6,116 nt of DNA from assembly GCA_003220985.1 (NCBI GenBank), contig QHTY01000014.1:1-6116 (forward strand), read 5' to 3'. This stretch comes from Gemmatimonadota bacterium (GTDB lineage: Bacteria; Gemmatimonadota; Gemmatimonadetes; Gemmatimonadales; GWC2-71-9). The notes beneath the pieces were generated by a model that was not told the DNA's origin, ran no database searches, and saw only the letters and a list, made by a program, of their open reading frames with translations. Position numbers and translations under genes: made by a program. This document shows, one piece after another, positions 1-5,985 of this stretch (its first letter is position 1; the number at the start of each line of letters is the position of its first letter).

Positions 1-258
1 GACCTCGGCGGTGCCGAAATGCTTCTGGTACATGGCCCCGAGCGACAGCACCTTCGAGCCGAGCCGGTAGGCACCGTCCTCGCTGCGGTACAGATAGCGC
101 GCTTTTTCGAGCGATTTCGCCAGGCGGATCGCCGTGCTTTTGTACAGACCGGTGCGCTTGGCCAGCTCAGCCAAGCTCAACTTCTGATCCTGGTCGGTAA
201 AGGCGTCGAGAATCGCCAAGGCACGATCGACCGCCGCCACGCCCGCTGCGCCTGCCAT
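1..258 (-). CDS. IclR-family transcriptional regulator, N-terminal part (runs off left edge)
   Basis: This is the first 86 codons of a minus-strand gene with no stop inside the window; the rest lies to the left. IclR proteins are about 250-270 residues, with an N-terminal winged helix-turn-helix and a C-terminal effector-binding domain; only the DNA-binding part is visible here. Seen directly: the typical opening AVDRALAILDAF (residues 9-20), helix-turn-helix LAELAKRTGLYKSTAIRL (29-46) with the family-typical GL-x-KSTA-x-RL recognition helix, and the wing ending in YRLGSKVL (64-71). The ATG at 258-256 is preceded by GAGGG at 273-269 (10-nt spacing), and the start places the helix-turn-helix where the family has it. 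The gene is divergent from the enzyme operon, the usual arrangement for IclR regulators of catabolic genes, so it probably controls that operon and possibly itself in response to a pathway metabolite. Family assignment is firm; the target and effector are inferred. Confidence 0.93.
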   Translation of the reverse strand, partial: MAGAAGVAAVDRALAILDAFTDQDQKLSLAELAKRTGLYKSTAIRLAKSLEKARYLYRSEDGAYRLGSKVLSLGAMYQKHFGTAEV

Positions 259-397
259 GCCGTCTTTTCCCTCTTGTATGGATGCGCTCGCGCAGTGTAT
301 CAGGGTGGCGCGAACAAATCGCGCGGTTCTGCGCGCTCGTCGCACCTGCGGCTTGCCGAACGCTCGCGACGCGCAGACGGCCCCAAAATGACGCTTA

Positions 398-432
398 GCA
401 GAAATAGAATTATGTTATGCTGTGCAGAATAG
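398..432. repeat. Near-direct repeat GCAGAAATAG / GCAGAATAG with a TTATG tandem between
   Basis: GCAGAAATAG lies at 398-407 and GCAGAATAG at 424-432, 26 bp start to start. The tandem TTATGTTATG sits between them at 410-419. The elements lie inside the AT-rich patch where the operon promoter is expected and are close to two or three helical turns apart, so they could be regulator half-sites. They are short and AT-biased, so chance is a real alternative. I do not recognise a standard IclR palindrome here. Confidence 0.35.
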
Positions 433-483
433 CTGGGTACTCGCCCAGTTTCGGTCACTACCACGCGGGTCTGATGGGCAGCA

Positions 484-489
484 GGGAGG
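484..489 (+). promoter_or_regulatory. Probable ribosome binding site for the aldehyde dehydrogenase
   Basis: GGGAGG lies 14 nt before the ATG at 504, a rather long spacing; a second weaker match, GGGA at 494-497, is 6 nt from it. Neither upstream in-frame ATG (417 or 474) has a comparable purine run in front, and ATG 417 sits within the likely promoter patch. This favours 504 as the start. Confidence 0.45.
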
Positions 490-503
490 CAGCGGGAACT
501 GAG

Positions 504-1991
504 ATGCCCGTGTCCGGGAACCTTCGGAGCTACGGGCATTTCATCGACGGCGCGAGCGTCGCCCCGGCGGCCGGCGCGTATCTTCCAACCGAGGATCCTT
601 TTACCGGCGCGGCATGGGCACAGATTGCGCGCGGCACTGCGGACGATGCGAATGCGGCCGTCGAAGCCGCCGACCGCGCGTTTCACGGCCCATGGTCGCG
701 CTTGAGCGCGACCGAGCGCGGCCACCTGCTGTGGCGGCTTGGCGACCTCGTCCAGGCCAATGCCGCGCAACTCGCTGAAACCGAGCGCCGCGATAACGGC
801 AAGCTCGCCACGGAAGTCGTCGCCCAGGTGAAGTACATGGGCGACTACTTCAAGTACTACGCTGGCTTGGCCGACAAGGTACAGAGCCATGTGATCCCGA
901 CCGACAAGAAGGGCGTGTTCACCTACACGAAGTACGAGCCGAAGGGCGTGGTGGTGATCATCACGCCATGGAACTCGCCCCTCACGCTGACGAGCTGGAA
1001 GCTTGCCCCGGCGCTTGCCGCTGGCTGCACCGCCGTCATCAAGCCCTCAGAGTTCACTTCGGCATCGATGCTCGAGCTTGCCGAGCTCATCATCGAGGCG
1101 GAAATCCCCAACGGGGTGGTCAACGTCGTCACCGGCCTCGGGCCAGAAGTCGGCGAGGCGCTCGTCACCCACCCGAAGACCGCGCACATCGGATTCACCG
1201 GCGGCGAGGTGGCCGGCCGCAAGATCTACGAGCTCGCTGCGCATCACTTCAAGACCGTGACACTCGAGCTCGGCGGCAAGTCTCCGAACATCGTCTTCGA
1301 CGACGCCGATCTGCCGCAGGCAGTGAAGGGCGTGGTCTCGGGCATCTTTGCCGCATCGGGGCAGAGCTGCCAGGCCGGATCCCGCCTGCTGGTGCAGCAG
1401 AACATCCACGACCGTTTCGTCGAGATGCTGGTCGAATTCGTGCGCAGCGCCAAGCTGGGCGATCCGGCGGTCCCGGAAACGCAAGTCGGCCCGATCGCCA
1501 CCCGGCCCCAGTTCGAAAAGATCCTCAGCTACATCCAGATCGCCAAAGACGAAGGGGCGCGCTGCGTGCTCGGCGGAAAAGCGCGGCCCGACCTCGGCGC
1601 CGGCATGTTCATCGAACCGACCATCTTCACCGGGGTGCGCAACGACATGCGCATTGCGCAGGAAGAGGTATTCGGCCCGGTACTTGCGGTGATCCCGTTC
1701 CGCGACGAGCAGGACGCGATCCGGATCGGAAACGACGTCGCCTACGGACTCGCCGCCGCCGTGTGGACCCGAAGCCTCCATCGGGCGATGCTGCTCACCG
1801 ACAAGCTCAAGGCCGGCACCGTCTGGGTCAACAATTACCGTGCCACCAGCTTTACGTCGCCCTTCGGCGGCTACAAGAAATCCGGCATCGGGCGCGAATC
1901 GGGTACCGAGGCGATCAACGAGTACCTGCACACGAAGACGGTGTGGATCTCCACCGATCTCGACGTCCCGAATCCTTTCATCCGCCGCTAG
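504..1991 (+). CDS. NAD(P)-dependent aldehyde dehydrogenase (ALDH superfamily)
   Basis: A cytosolic 495-residue enzyme that oxidises an aldehyde to the carboxylate with NAD(P)+. The full set of ALDH motifs is visible (numbered from ATG 504): TPWN with oxyanion-hole Asn157, cofactor-binding KPSE (Lys180, Glu183), a Rossmann glycine loop FTGGEVAGR (231-239), general-base Glu255 in LELGGKSPN, catalytic Cys289 in ASGQSCQAGSRL, EEVFGP (387-392), and the C-terminal PFGGYKKSGIGRE (453-465). Glu183 at the ribose-binding position usually goes with NAD preference. The open frame continues upstream to ATG 417 (524 residues), but 504 gives the normal family length and has the better ribosome binding site; ATG 474 is a further option. 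It is the first gene of the operon, 12 bp before the CoA-transferase. The substrate is unknown; the context suggests an aldehyde made by the ThDP enzyme at the operon's end. The family is certain, the substrate is not. Confidence 0.93.
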   Translation: MPVSGNLRSYGHFIDGASVAPAAGAYLPTEDPFTGAAWAQIARGTADDANAAVEAADRAFHGPWSRLSATERGHLLWRLGDLVQANAAQLAETERRDNGKLATEVVAQVKYMGDYFKYYAGLADKVQSHVIPTDKKGVFTYTKYEPKGVVVIITPWNSPLTLTSWKLAPALAAGCTAVIKPSEFTSASMLELAELIIEAEIPNGVVNVVTGLGPEVGEALVTHPKTAHIGFTGGEVAGRKIYELAAHHFKTVTLELGGKSPNIVFDDADLPQAVKGVVSGIFAASGQSCQAGSRLLVQQNIHDRFVEMLVEFVRSAKLGDPAVPETQVGPIATRPQFEKILSYIQIAKDEGARCVLGGKARPDLGAGMFIEPTIFTGVRNDMRIAQEEVFGPVLAVIPFRDEQDAIRIGNDVAYGLAAAVWTRSLHRAMLLTDKLKAGTVWVNNYRATSFTSPFGGYKKSGIGRESGTEAINEYLHTKTVWISTDLDVPNPFIRR

Positions 1992-2003
1992 AGCGCGCGC
2001 CCC

Positions 2004-3206
2004 GTGACCAAAGCGCTGTCCGGTATCCGCGTCCTCGATCTCACCAACGTCCTTGCCGGACCGCTCTGCGCTTATCAGCTTGCACTGCTCGGCGCCGAAG
2101 TCATCAAAGTCGAGATGCCGGATGGCGGCGATCTGGCGCGGCAATTAGGCGCCGACGCCTCGCTCAACCGGCGCCGCATGGGCGCCTCTTTTCTCGCCCA
2201 GAACGGCGGCAAGAAGTCCGTCACAGTCAACCTGAAATCGGACACCGGCAAGGCCGTGCTGCGGCGCCTGGTCGCCTCGGCCGACGTGCTGGTCGAGAAC
2301 TTCCGACCGGGCGTGATGGACCGGCTGGGATTGGGCTACGCGGAGTTGCGCGCGATCAATCCGCGGCTCGTGTACTGCGCGATTTCGGGCTTCGGGCAGA
2401 GCGGTCCGATGCGCGACGCGCCGGCGTACGACCAGATCATCCAGGGCCTGTCGGGCATGATGAGCGTGACCGGCGACGAAAAATGCGCGCCTTTGCGCGC
2501 CGGCTACCCGGTGGCCGATAGCGTCGGCGGCATCATGGCGGCATTCGCGATCGCAGCTGCGCTGGTGGGAAGACAGAAAGGCGGAGAGGGCGGCTTCATC
2601 GACGTCTCGATGCTCGACTCGGCAATCGTGAGCATGGGATGGATCATCTCCAACTATCTCCTTGCGGGCGAGAAACCACGCCCGATCGGCAACGACAACT
2701 TCACCGCCGCCCCTTCGGGCACGTTCAGGACGCAAACCGGCCTGCTCAATATTGCCGCCAACAAGCAGGAGCAGTTCCAGGCGCTGGCGAAAGCCGTGGG
2801 GCGAGAAGACTTGGTGCGCGACCCGCGCTTCGCCGAGCGCGAGAGCCGCAAGCGCAATCGTGCCGAGCTCACCGCGGAGCTCGAGAGCGCGCTCAAGCGC
2901 AGGTCGGCTGCGGAATGGGAAGCGCTGCTGAATCGCGTCGGCGTACCCGCCGGCCGGGTCTTGAGCGTGCCAGAGGCGCTCGACTCCGCGCAGGTCATGC
3001 ATCGGCGGCTGCTGCAGGTCTTCGACGAAGTTCCCGGCGTGGATCGCCGCGTCAGCGTGCTGTGCACAGGCTTCAAGATGTCGAGCGGCGACCCGCGCGC
3101 TTCGTCGCCGCCGCCTCGTCTGGGCGAGCACACCACCGAGATCCTGCGCGATCTCGGCTATTCGGAAAGCGAAATCGGCGAGCTCAGACAGGCGCAAGCG
3201 ATATGA
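2004..3206 (+). CDS. CaiB/BaiF-family (class III) CoA-transferase
   Basis: Class III CoA-transferases move CoA from a donor thioester such as succinyl-CoA to a carboxylic acid through an aspartyl-CoA intermediate; they act as interlocked dimers in the cytosol. The 400-residue length is normal. Seen directly: N-terminal LSGIRVLDLTNVLAGPLC (5-22), GAEVIKVEMP (30-39), NLKSDTGK (76-83), DVLVENFRPGVMDRLGL (94-110), the CAISGFGQSGP core (125-135), and YPVADSVGG (168-176) with Asp172 at the position of the catalytic aspartate. The C-terminal end PRLGEHTTEILRDLGYS (371-387) is also typical. The start is GTG; it is the only choice that keeps the conserved N-terminus, as the next in-frame ATG (2115) would remove it. 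There is no clear Shine-Dalgarno, so translation may depend on coupling to the gene 12 bp upstream. It overlaps the lyase gene by 4 bp. The likely role is activation of the pathway acid; the specific acid is not readable. Confidence 0.92.
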   Translation: MTKALSGIRVLDLTNVLAGPLCAYQLALLGAEVIKVEMPDGGDLARQLGADASLNRRRMGASFLAQNGGKKSVTVNLKSDTGKAVLRRLVASADVLVENFRPGVMDRLGLGYAELRAINPRLVYCAISGFGQSGPMRDAPAYDQIIQGLSGMMSVTGDEKCAPLRAGYPVADSVGGIMAAFAIAAALVGRQKGGEGGFIDVSMLDSAIVSMGWIISNYLLAGEKPRPIGNDNFTAAPSGTFRTQTGLLNIAANKQEQFQALAKAVGREDLVRDPRFAERESRKRNRAELTAELESALKRRSAAEWEALLNRVGVPAGRVLSVPEALDSAQVMHRRLLQVFDEVPGVDRRVSVLCTGFKMSSGDPRASSPPPRLGEHTTEILRDLGYSESEIGELRQAQAI

Positions 3207-4048
3207 TCGCGAAGAGCCCCGAGCAGCTCCTGAAGGACGCCTCGGCGTGGTGGTCCACGGCGCTCATCGATATTCGGCCGGGCGAAATCGGCATCGGCGG
3301 CTACCCGATCCAGGACCTGATTGGGAAGCTCAGCTTCCCGGAAATGATCTGGGTGATGTTGCGCAGCGAGTTGCCCACTGCCGAGCGCGCCAAGCTGCTC
3401 GAGGCGGCGATGGTGGCGGCAGTGGACCACGGCCCGCAGGCGCCGTCGATCGCCATTTCGCGCATGGCCATCACCTGCGGGCTGCCGATCAACGGCGCCA
3501 TGGCTTCGGCGATCAATGTCCTCGACGACGTCCACGGCGGCGCCGGCCAGCAGTGCATGGAGCTCTACAACGCCATCGCGCGCGCCGAGGACGCGGGCGT
3601 CGCGGACGCCGTGGAAGCCGAGCTCGCACGCTTCATCTCCGAGCGCGGCAAGATCGTTCCCGGCTTCGGCCACCGCTTCCACCCGGTCGATCCGCGCAGC
3701 GGGCGCCTGCTCGCCCTGGTCGAGGTGGCGCGCGGCAAAGGCGCGGTTTCGGGCCGCTACGCGAGGATCGGCACCACGGTCGAGAAAGCGCTGGAACGCC
3801 GCAAGGGCGCGCGTATCCCGATGAACATCGACGGCGCGACAGCGGTGATCTATTGCGAGCTCGGTTTTGCGCCGGCGCTCGGGCGGGGCCTCTTTATCCT
3901 TTCACGCTCGGTCGGCATCCTGGCCCACGCCTGGGAGCAGAGCCAGCAAGGCGGCCGCATCAAGGGTCCGATGCCCCCGGCCATTCCCTATCGATATACC
4001 GGGCCCCAAACCCGGCGCCCACAACGCGAAGGACTGGAATCCACATGA
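3203..4048 (+). CDS. Short citrate-synthase-fold protein, probable citryl-CoA lyase type
   Basis: A 281-residue member of the citrate synthase superfamily, much shorter than the roughly 430-residue TCA-cycle enzyme and close to the length of stand-alone citryl-CoA lyases, which split citryl-CoA to acetyl-CoA and oxaloacetate. All three classical catalytic residues appear present: His111 in DDVHGGAGQQ (equivalent of the HGGAN histidine), His157 in PGFGHRFHPVDPR, and Asp210 in PMNIDGATA (equivalent of the NVD aspartate). Arg165 in DPR and Arg235 in SRSVGILAH resemble substrate-carboxylate-binding arginines. The ATG overlaps the CoA-transferase stop (ATGA, 3203-3206), and its own stop overlaps the next start (4045-4048), so translation is probably coupled on both sides. 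Following a CoA-transferase, a cleaving role on the CoA thioester that enzyme makes is more likely than citrate synthesis. The substrate could be citryl-CoA, a malyl-CoA or citramalyl-CoA analogue, or something unknown. The last 15 or so residues are polar and not recognised. Confidence 0.85.
   Translation: MIAKSPEQLLKDASAWWSTALIDIRPGEIGIGGYPIQDLIGKLSFPEMIWVMLRSELPTAERAKLLEAAMVAAVDHGPQAPSIAISRMAITCGLPINGAMASAINVLDDVHGGAGQQCMELYNAIARAEDAGVADAVEAELARFISERGKIVPGFGHRFHPVDPRSGRLLALVEVARGKGAVSGRYARIGTTVEKALERRKGARIPMNIDGATAVIYCELGFAPALGRGLFILSRSVGILAHAWEQSQQGGRIKGPMPPAIPYRYTGPQTRRPQREGLEST
4028..4033 (+). promoter_or_regulatory. Ribosome binding site for the ThDP enzyme, inside the lyase gene
   Basis: GAAGGA lies 11 nt before the ATG at 4045, within the 3' end of the lyase gene. 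It supports this ATG as the true start although the open frame extends far upstream without a stop. Confidence 0.5.
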
Positions 4049-5847
4049 ACCAAGCGCGCGACCTGAAAGAGATCCTCGTTTCTCACCAGCTCGTGAAATA
4101 CCTTGGGGAGCGGGGCGTCGAGCACATCTTCGGCCTGTGCGGGCACACCAATATCGCCGTGCTCGCAGCGCTCGCGGGCAGCCGGATCAAGTTCATCAAT
4201 ACGCGCCACGAGCAAGTCGCGGCGCACATGGCCGACGGCTACGCGCGCGCCAAGCGCCAGACTGCGGTGCTGCTGAGCCACCTCGGGCCGGGGCTGACCA
4301 ACGCCGCGACCGGCGTTGCGAACGCCGCGCTTGATTCGATCCCGATGGTGGTTATTGCGGGCGACGTGCCGAGCCACTATTACGGCAAGCATCCGCACCA
4401 GGAAGTGAATCTCCACGCCGACGCCTCGCAGTATGAGATCTACCGGCCTTTCGTGAAGCGCGCCTGGCGCGTCGAGCGGCCGGACCTGTTTCCGGAAATC
4501 ATCGAGAAGGCGTTCCGACTCGCCGAGAGTGGGAGGCCTGGACCGGTGCTGGTATCCGTGCCCATGGACATCTTTTCCAAGGAAGTCGACCCGAGCCTGT
4601 TCGCGAGGCTCTCGCACAACACCAAGGCGCTGCATAGGCCGTCGATCGACGACGAAACCGCGGCACGGATCATCAAGGCGATCGGCGCGGCGAAGAATCC
4701 GGTGGTCTACGCCGGAGGCGGCGTCATCCTGGCGGACGCCAGCACCGAACTGCGGGAGCTTGTCGACCACTTCGGTCTGCCGGTCGCGCACAGCCTGATG
4801 GGGAAGGGCGCGCTGCCCGACGACCATCCGTTGGTGCTTGGCATGACGGGCTTCTGGGGGACAAAATTCATCAACCAGAAATGCCGCGAGGCCGATTACG
4901 TGATCGGACTGGGCACCCGGTTTGCGGAAGCCGATTGCAGCTCGTGGGATTCGCGCTTCACGTTCAGCATGCCACCCACGAAGCTCATCCACATTGACAT
5001 CGATCCGAGCGAGATCGGCCGTAATTACCCCGTGGAGATCGGCGCCGTGGCCGATCTCAAGCAGGCGTTGCGCGTCCTGGTTCGCAAGGCGAAGGAACTC
5101 TATCCCTCCGGCCGCAAGAACGAGGACCTGGTGCGCGAGATTGCTGCCTACCGCAAAGATTTCACTCAGAGCAACGTCCAGCATGTCCGCAACCCGGCGT
5201 ATCCAATGCGGCCGGAACGCATCCTCGCGGCAGTGCGCGAGGTTCTGCCGCGCGACGCGCTGATCACCACCGATGTGGGCTGGAACAAGAACGGTGTGGG
5301 ACAGCAGTTTCCGGTCCTCACGCCGGGAACCATTTTCACGCCCGGCGGCTACGCCACCATGGGGTTCGGGGCGCCGGCGGCGCTCGGCGCCAAGCTCGCA
5401 TGTCCCGAGCGCGTCGTGGTGGCGCTGGTCGGAGACGGCGGTTTCGGACAGAATCCGGCGTTCCTCGCCACCGCGGTCGAGTCCGACATTCCGGTGGTTT
5501 GGGTCGTCATGAACAACTACGCCTTTGGCACCATCGCCGGGCTCGAGATGGCGCACTACGGAACGGCGTTCGGCTGCGTCTTTCGCAAGGACGGCGAGCC
5601 GTACTCGCCGGACTTCGCCGCCGTTGCGCGTGCCTACGGCGCGCAAGGCGAGCAAATCCGCGCCGCGGAGGACTTCAAGCCCGCCCTCGAGCGCGCGGTC
5701 AGATCGGGCAAGCCCTTCGTGATCGACGTCGCGATGATGAACGAGCCGGTGCCGACCGGCGGCCACTGGAACATCAATGACATCTACTCGCCGGGGCGCG
5801 AAGCGTCGCATGTCGCCATCGAGTACGTCCCCGGTTCGCGCCGCTAG
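4045..5847 (+). CDS. Thiamine-diphosphate-dependent enzyme, acetolactate synthase/2-oxo acid decarboxylase superfamily
   Basis: A 600-residue cytosolic ThDP enzyme with the three-domain order of this superfamily: N-terminal pyrimidine-binding domain (about 8-180), central domain (about 205-345) and C-terminal pyrophosphate-binding domain (about 395-565). Seen directly: catalytic Glu56 in NTRHEQVAAHMADGYAR, SHLGPGLTNAATG (78-90), DSIPMVVIAGDVP (97-109), HQE (118-120), GYATMGFGAPAALGAK (435-450), and the metal/ThDP motif from GDG (463-465) to NN (490-491), with Asp464 and Asn491 at the usual 27-residue separation. The enzyme therefore looks competent to decarboxylate, ligate or cleave a 2-oxo compound. 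The exact reaction is unclear. The motif's GGFGQNPAF is not the common form, and FGLCGHTNI (29-37) has Cys-Gly-His where many relatives have a Gly-x-Pro-Gly loop, a pattern I recall as somewhat like IolD or cyclohexanedione hydrolase. Being last in the operon, it probably acts on the 2-oxo product of the lyase. It is unlikely to be biosynthetic acetolactate synthase, since no small subunit gene follows. Confidence 0.9.
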   Translation: MNQARDLKEILVSHQLVKYLGERGVEHIFGLCGHTNIAVLAALAGSRIKFINTRHEQVAAHMADGYARAKRQTAVLLSHLGPGLTNAATGVANAALDSIPMVVIAGDVPSHYYGKHPHQEVNLHADASQYEIYRPFVKRAWRVERPDLFPEIIEKAFRLAESGRPGPVLVSVPMDIFSKEVDPSLFARLSHNTKALHRPSIDDETAARIIKAIGAAKNPVVYAGGGVILADASTELRELVDHFGLPVAHSLMGKGALPDDHPLVLGMTGFWGTKFINQKCREADYVIGLGTRFAEADCSSWDSRFTFSMPPTKLIHIDIDPSEIGRNYPVEIGAVADLKQALRVLVRKAKELYPSGRKNEDLVREIAAYRKDFTQSNVQHVRNPAYPMRPERILAAVREVLPRDALITTDVGWNKNGVGQQFPVLTPGTIFTPGGYATMGFGAPAALGAKLACPERVVVALVGDGGFGQNPAFLATAVESDIPVVWVVMNNYAFGTIAGLEMAHYGTAFGCVFRKDGEPYSPDFAAVARAYGAQGEQIRAAEDFKPALERAVRSGKPFVIDVAMMNEPVPTGGHWNINDIYSPGREASHVAIEYVPGSRR

Positions 5848-5950
5848 GAAGAGCGATGACCGCAACCGGACAGAAGCGATCGTGAGGGCAAGGGAGCTGA
5901 AGCTACTGCTGTAGGAGCAACCTATCATTTAATAGTCGACTGAGAGCATC

Positions 5951-5971
5951 CGCAACGGTAACTTCGTTGCG
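5951..5971. repeat. Perfect 7-bp inverted repeat (hairpin or operator) before the right-edge gene
   Basis: CGCAACG (5951-5957) and CGTTGCG (5965-5971) are perfect inverted complements around a 7-nt loop. No run of T follows on either strand, so it is not a standard rho-independent terminator. It ends a few bases before the ribosome binding site of the next gene, so it could be a 5'-leader hairpin or a protein-binding site. Confidence 0.5.
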
Positions 5972-5974
5972 AAG

Positions 5975-5982
5975 AGGGGGAG
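5975..5982 (+). promoter_or_regulatory. Strong ribosome binding site for the right-edge gene
   Basis: The purine run AGGGGGAG lies 3 nt before the ATG at 5986 (its AGGGGG core, 5 nt). It is the best Shine-Dalgarno match in the window and is the main support for a gene starting here. Confidence 0.6.
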
Positions 5983-5985
5983 ACG

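Larger units (their letters stand above)
259..503. promoter_or_regulatory. Divergent intergenic region between the regulator and the enzyme operon
   Basis: This 245-bp region separates two divergent start codons and should hold promoters for both directions plus the IclR operator. Most of it is GC-rich, but about 385-435 is clearly AT-richer than its surroundings. Within that patch TAGAAT (405-410) and TATGCT (416-421) resemble sigma-70 -10 boxes on the plus strand. TTAGCA (395-400) is a weak -35 candidate, only 15 nt from TATGCT. No box pair is convincing on either strand, so the exact promoter is not claimed. The patch also contains a near-direct repeat, listed separately. No RNA gene or credible small ORF was seen here. 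Confidence 0.5.
5848..5985. other. Intergenic gap with an AT-rich patch, possible promoter for the next gene
   Basis: This 138-bp gap follows the operon's last stop. An AT-rich patch at about 5921-5936 contains TATCAT (5923-5928) and TTTAAT (5928-5933), which resemble -10 boxes, but no good -35 hexamer is at the right distance. A 9-codon ORF from ATG 5856 to 5885 has a GGAAGAG just in front, yet is too short to call a gene. No T-tract terminator was found after the operon, so read-through into the next gene is possible. Confidence 0.3.

Noticed and set aside
19..432. Plus-strand 137-codon open frame at the left end
   Set aside because: It is antisense to the IclR gene over its first half, then runs through the intergenic region, with no domain resemblance.
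417..503. N-terminal extension of the aldehyde dehydrogenase from ATG 417
   Set aside because: The extra 29 residues match no ALDH feature, exceed the normal family length, and begin inside the AT-rich likely promoter; 504 has the better ribosome binding site.
300..890. Minus-strand 196-codon open frame between the regulator and the ALDH gene
   Set aside because: It is antisense to the ALDH N-terminus and the promoter region, with no recognisable motif and no clear ribosome binding site.
968..2521. Plus-strand 517-codon open frame overlapping the ALDH and CoA-transferase genes in another frame
   Set aside because: The translation is dominated by Arg, Ala and Pro, typical of a +1 shadow frame in GC-rich DNA; it spans the real boundary between two well-supported genes.
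1047..3197. Two long minus-strand open frames (1047-2144 and 2145-3197) opposite the ALDH and CoA-transferase genes
   Set aside because: They have no recognisable domains and shadow-like composition, while the plus-strand genes carry complete family motifs across the same interval.
5856..5885. Nine-codon ORF just after the ThDP enzyme gene
   Set aside because: It is too short to distinguish from chance and nothing in its sequence suggests a leader peptide.
3988..5928. Minus-strand open frame of 646 codons opposite the ThDP enzyme gene
   Set aside because: Its translation is rich in Arg, His, Asp and Gly with no family motif, and it lies exactly antisense to a gene with clear ThDP motifs. 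It is a shadow produced by high GC at third positions.
5951..5971. Rho-independent terminator for the operon
   Set aside because: The stem is perfect but only 7 bp, and neither strand has the T-run that should follow it.
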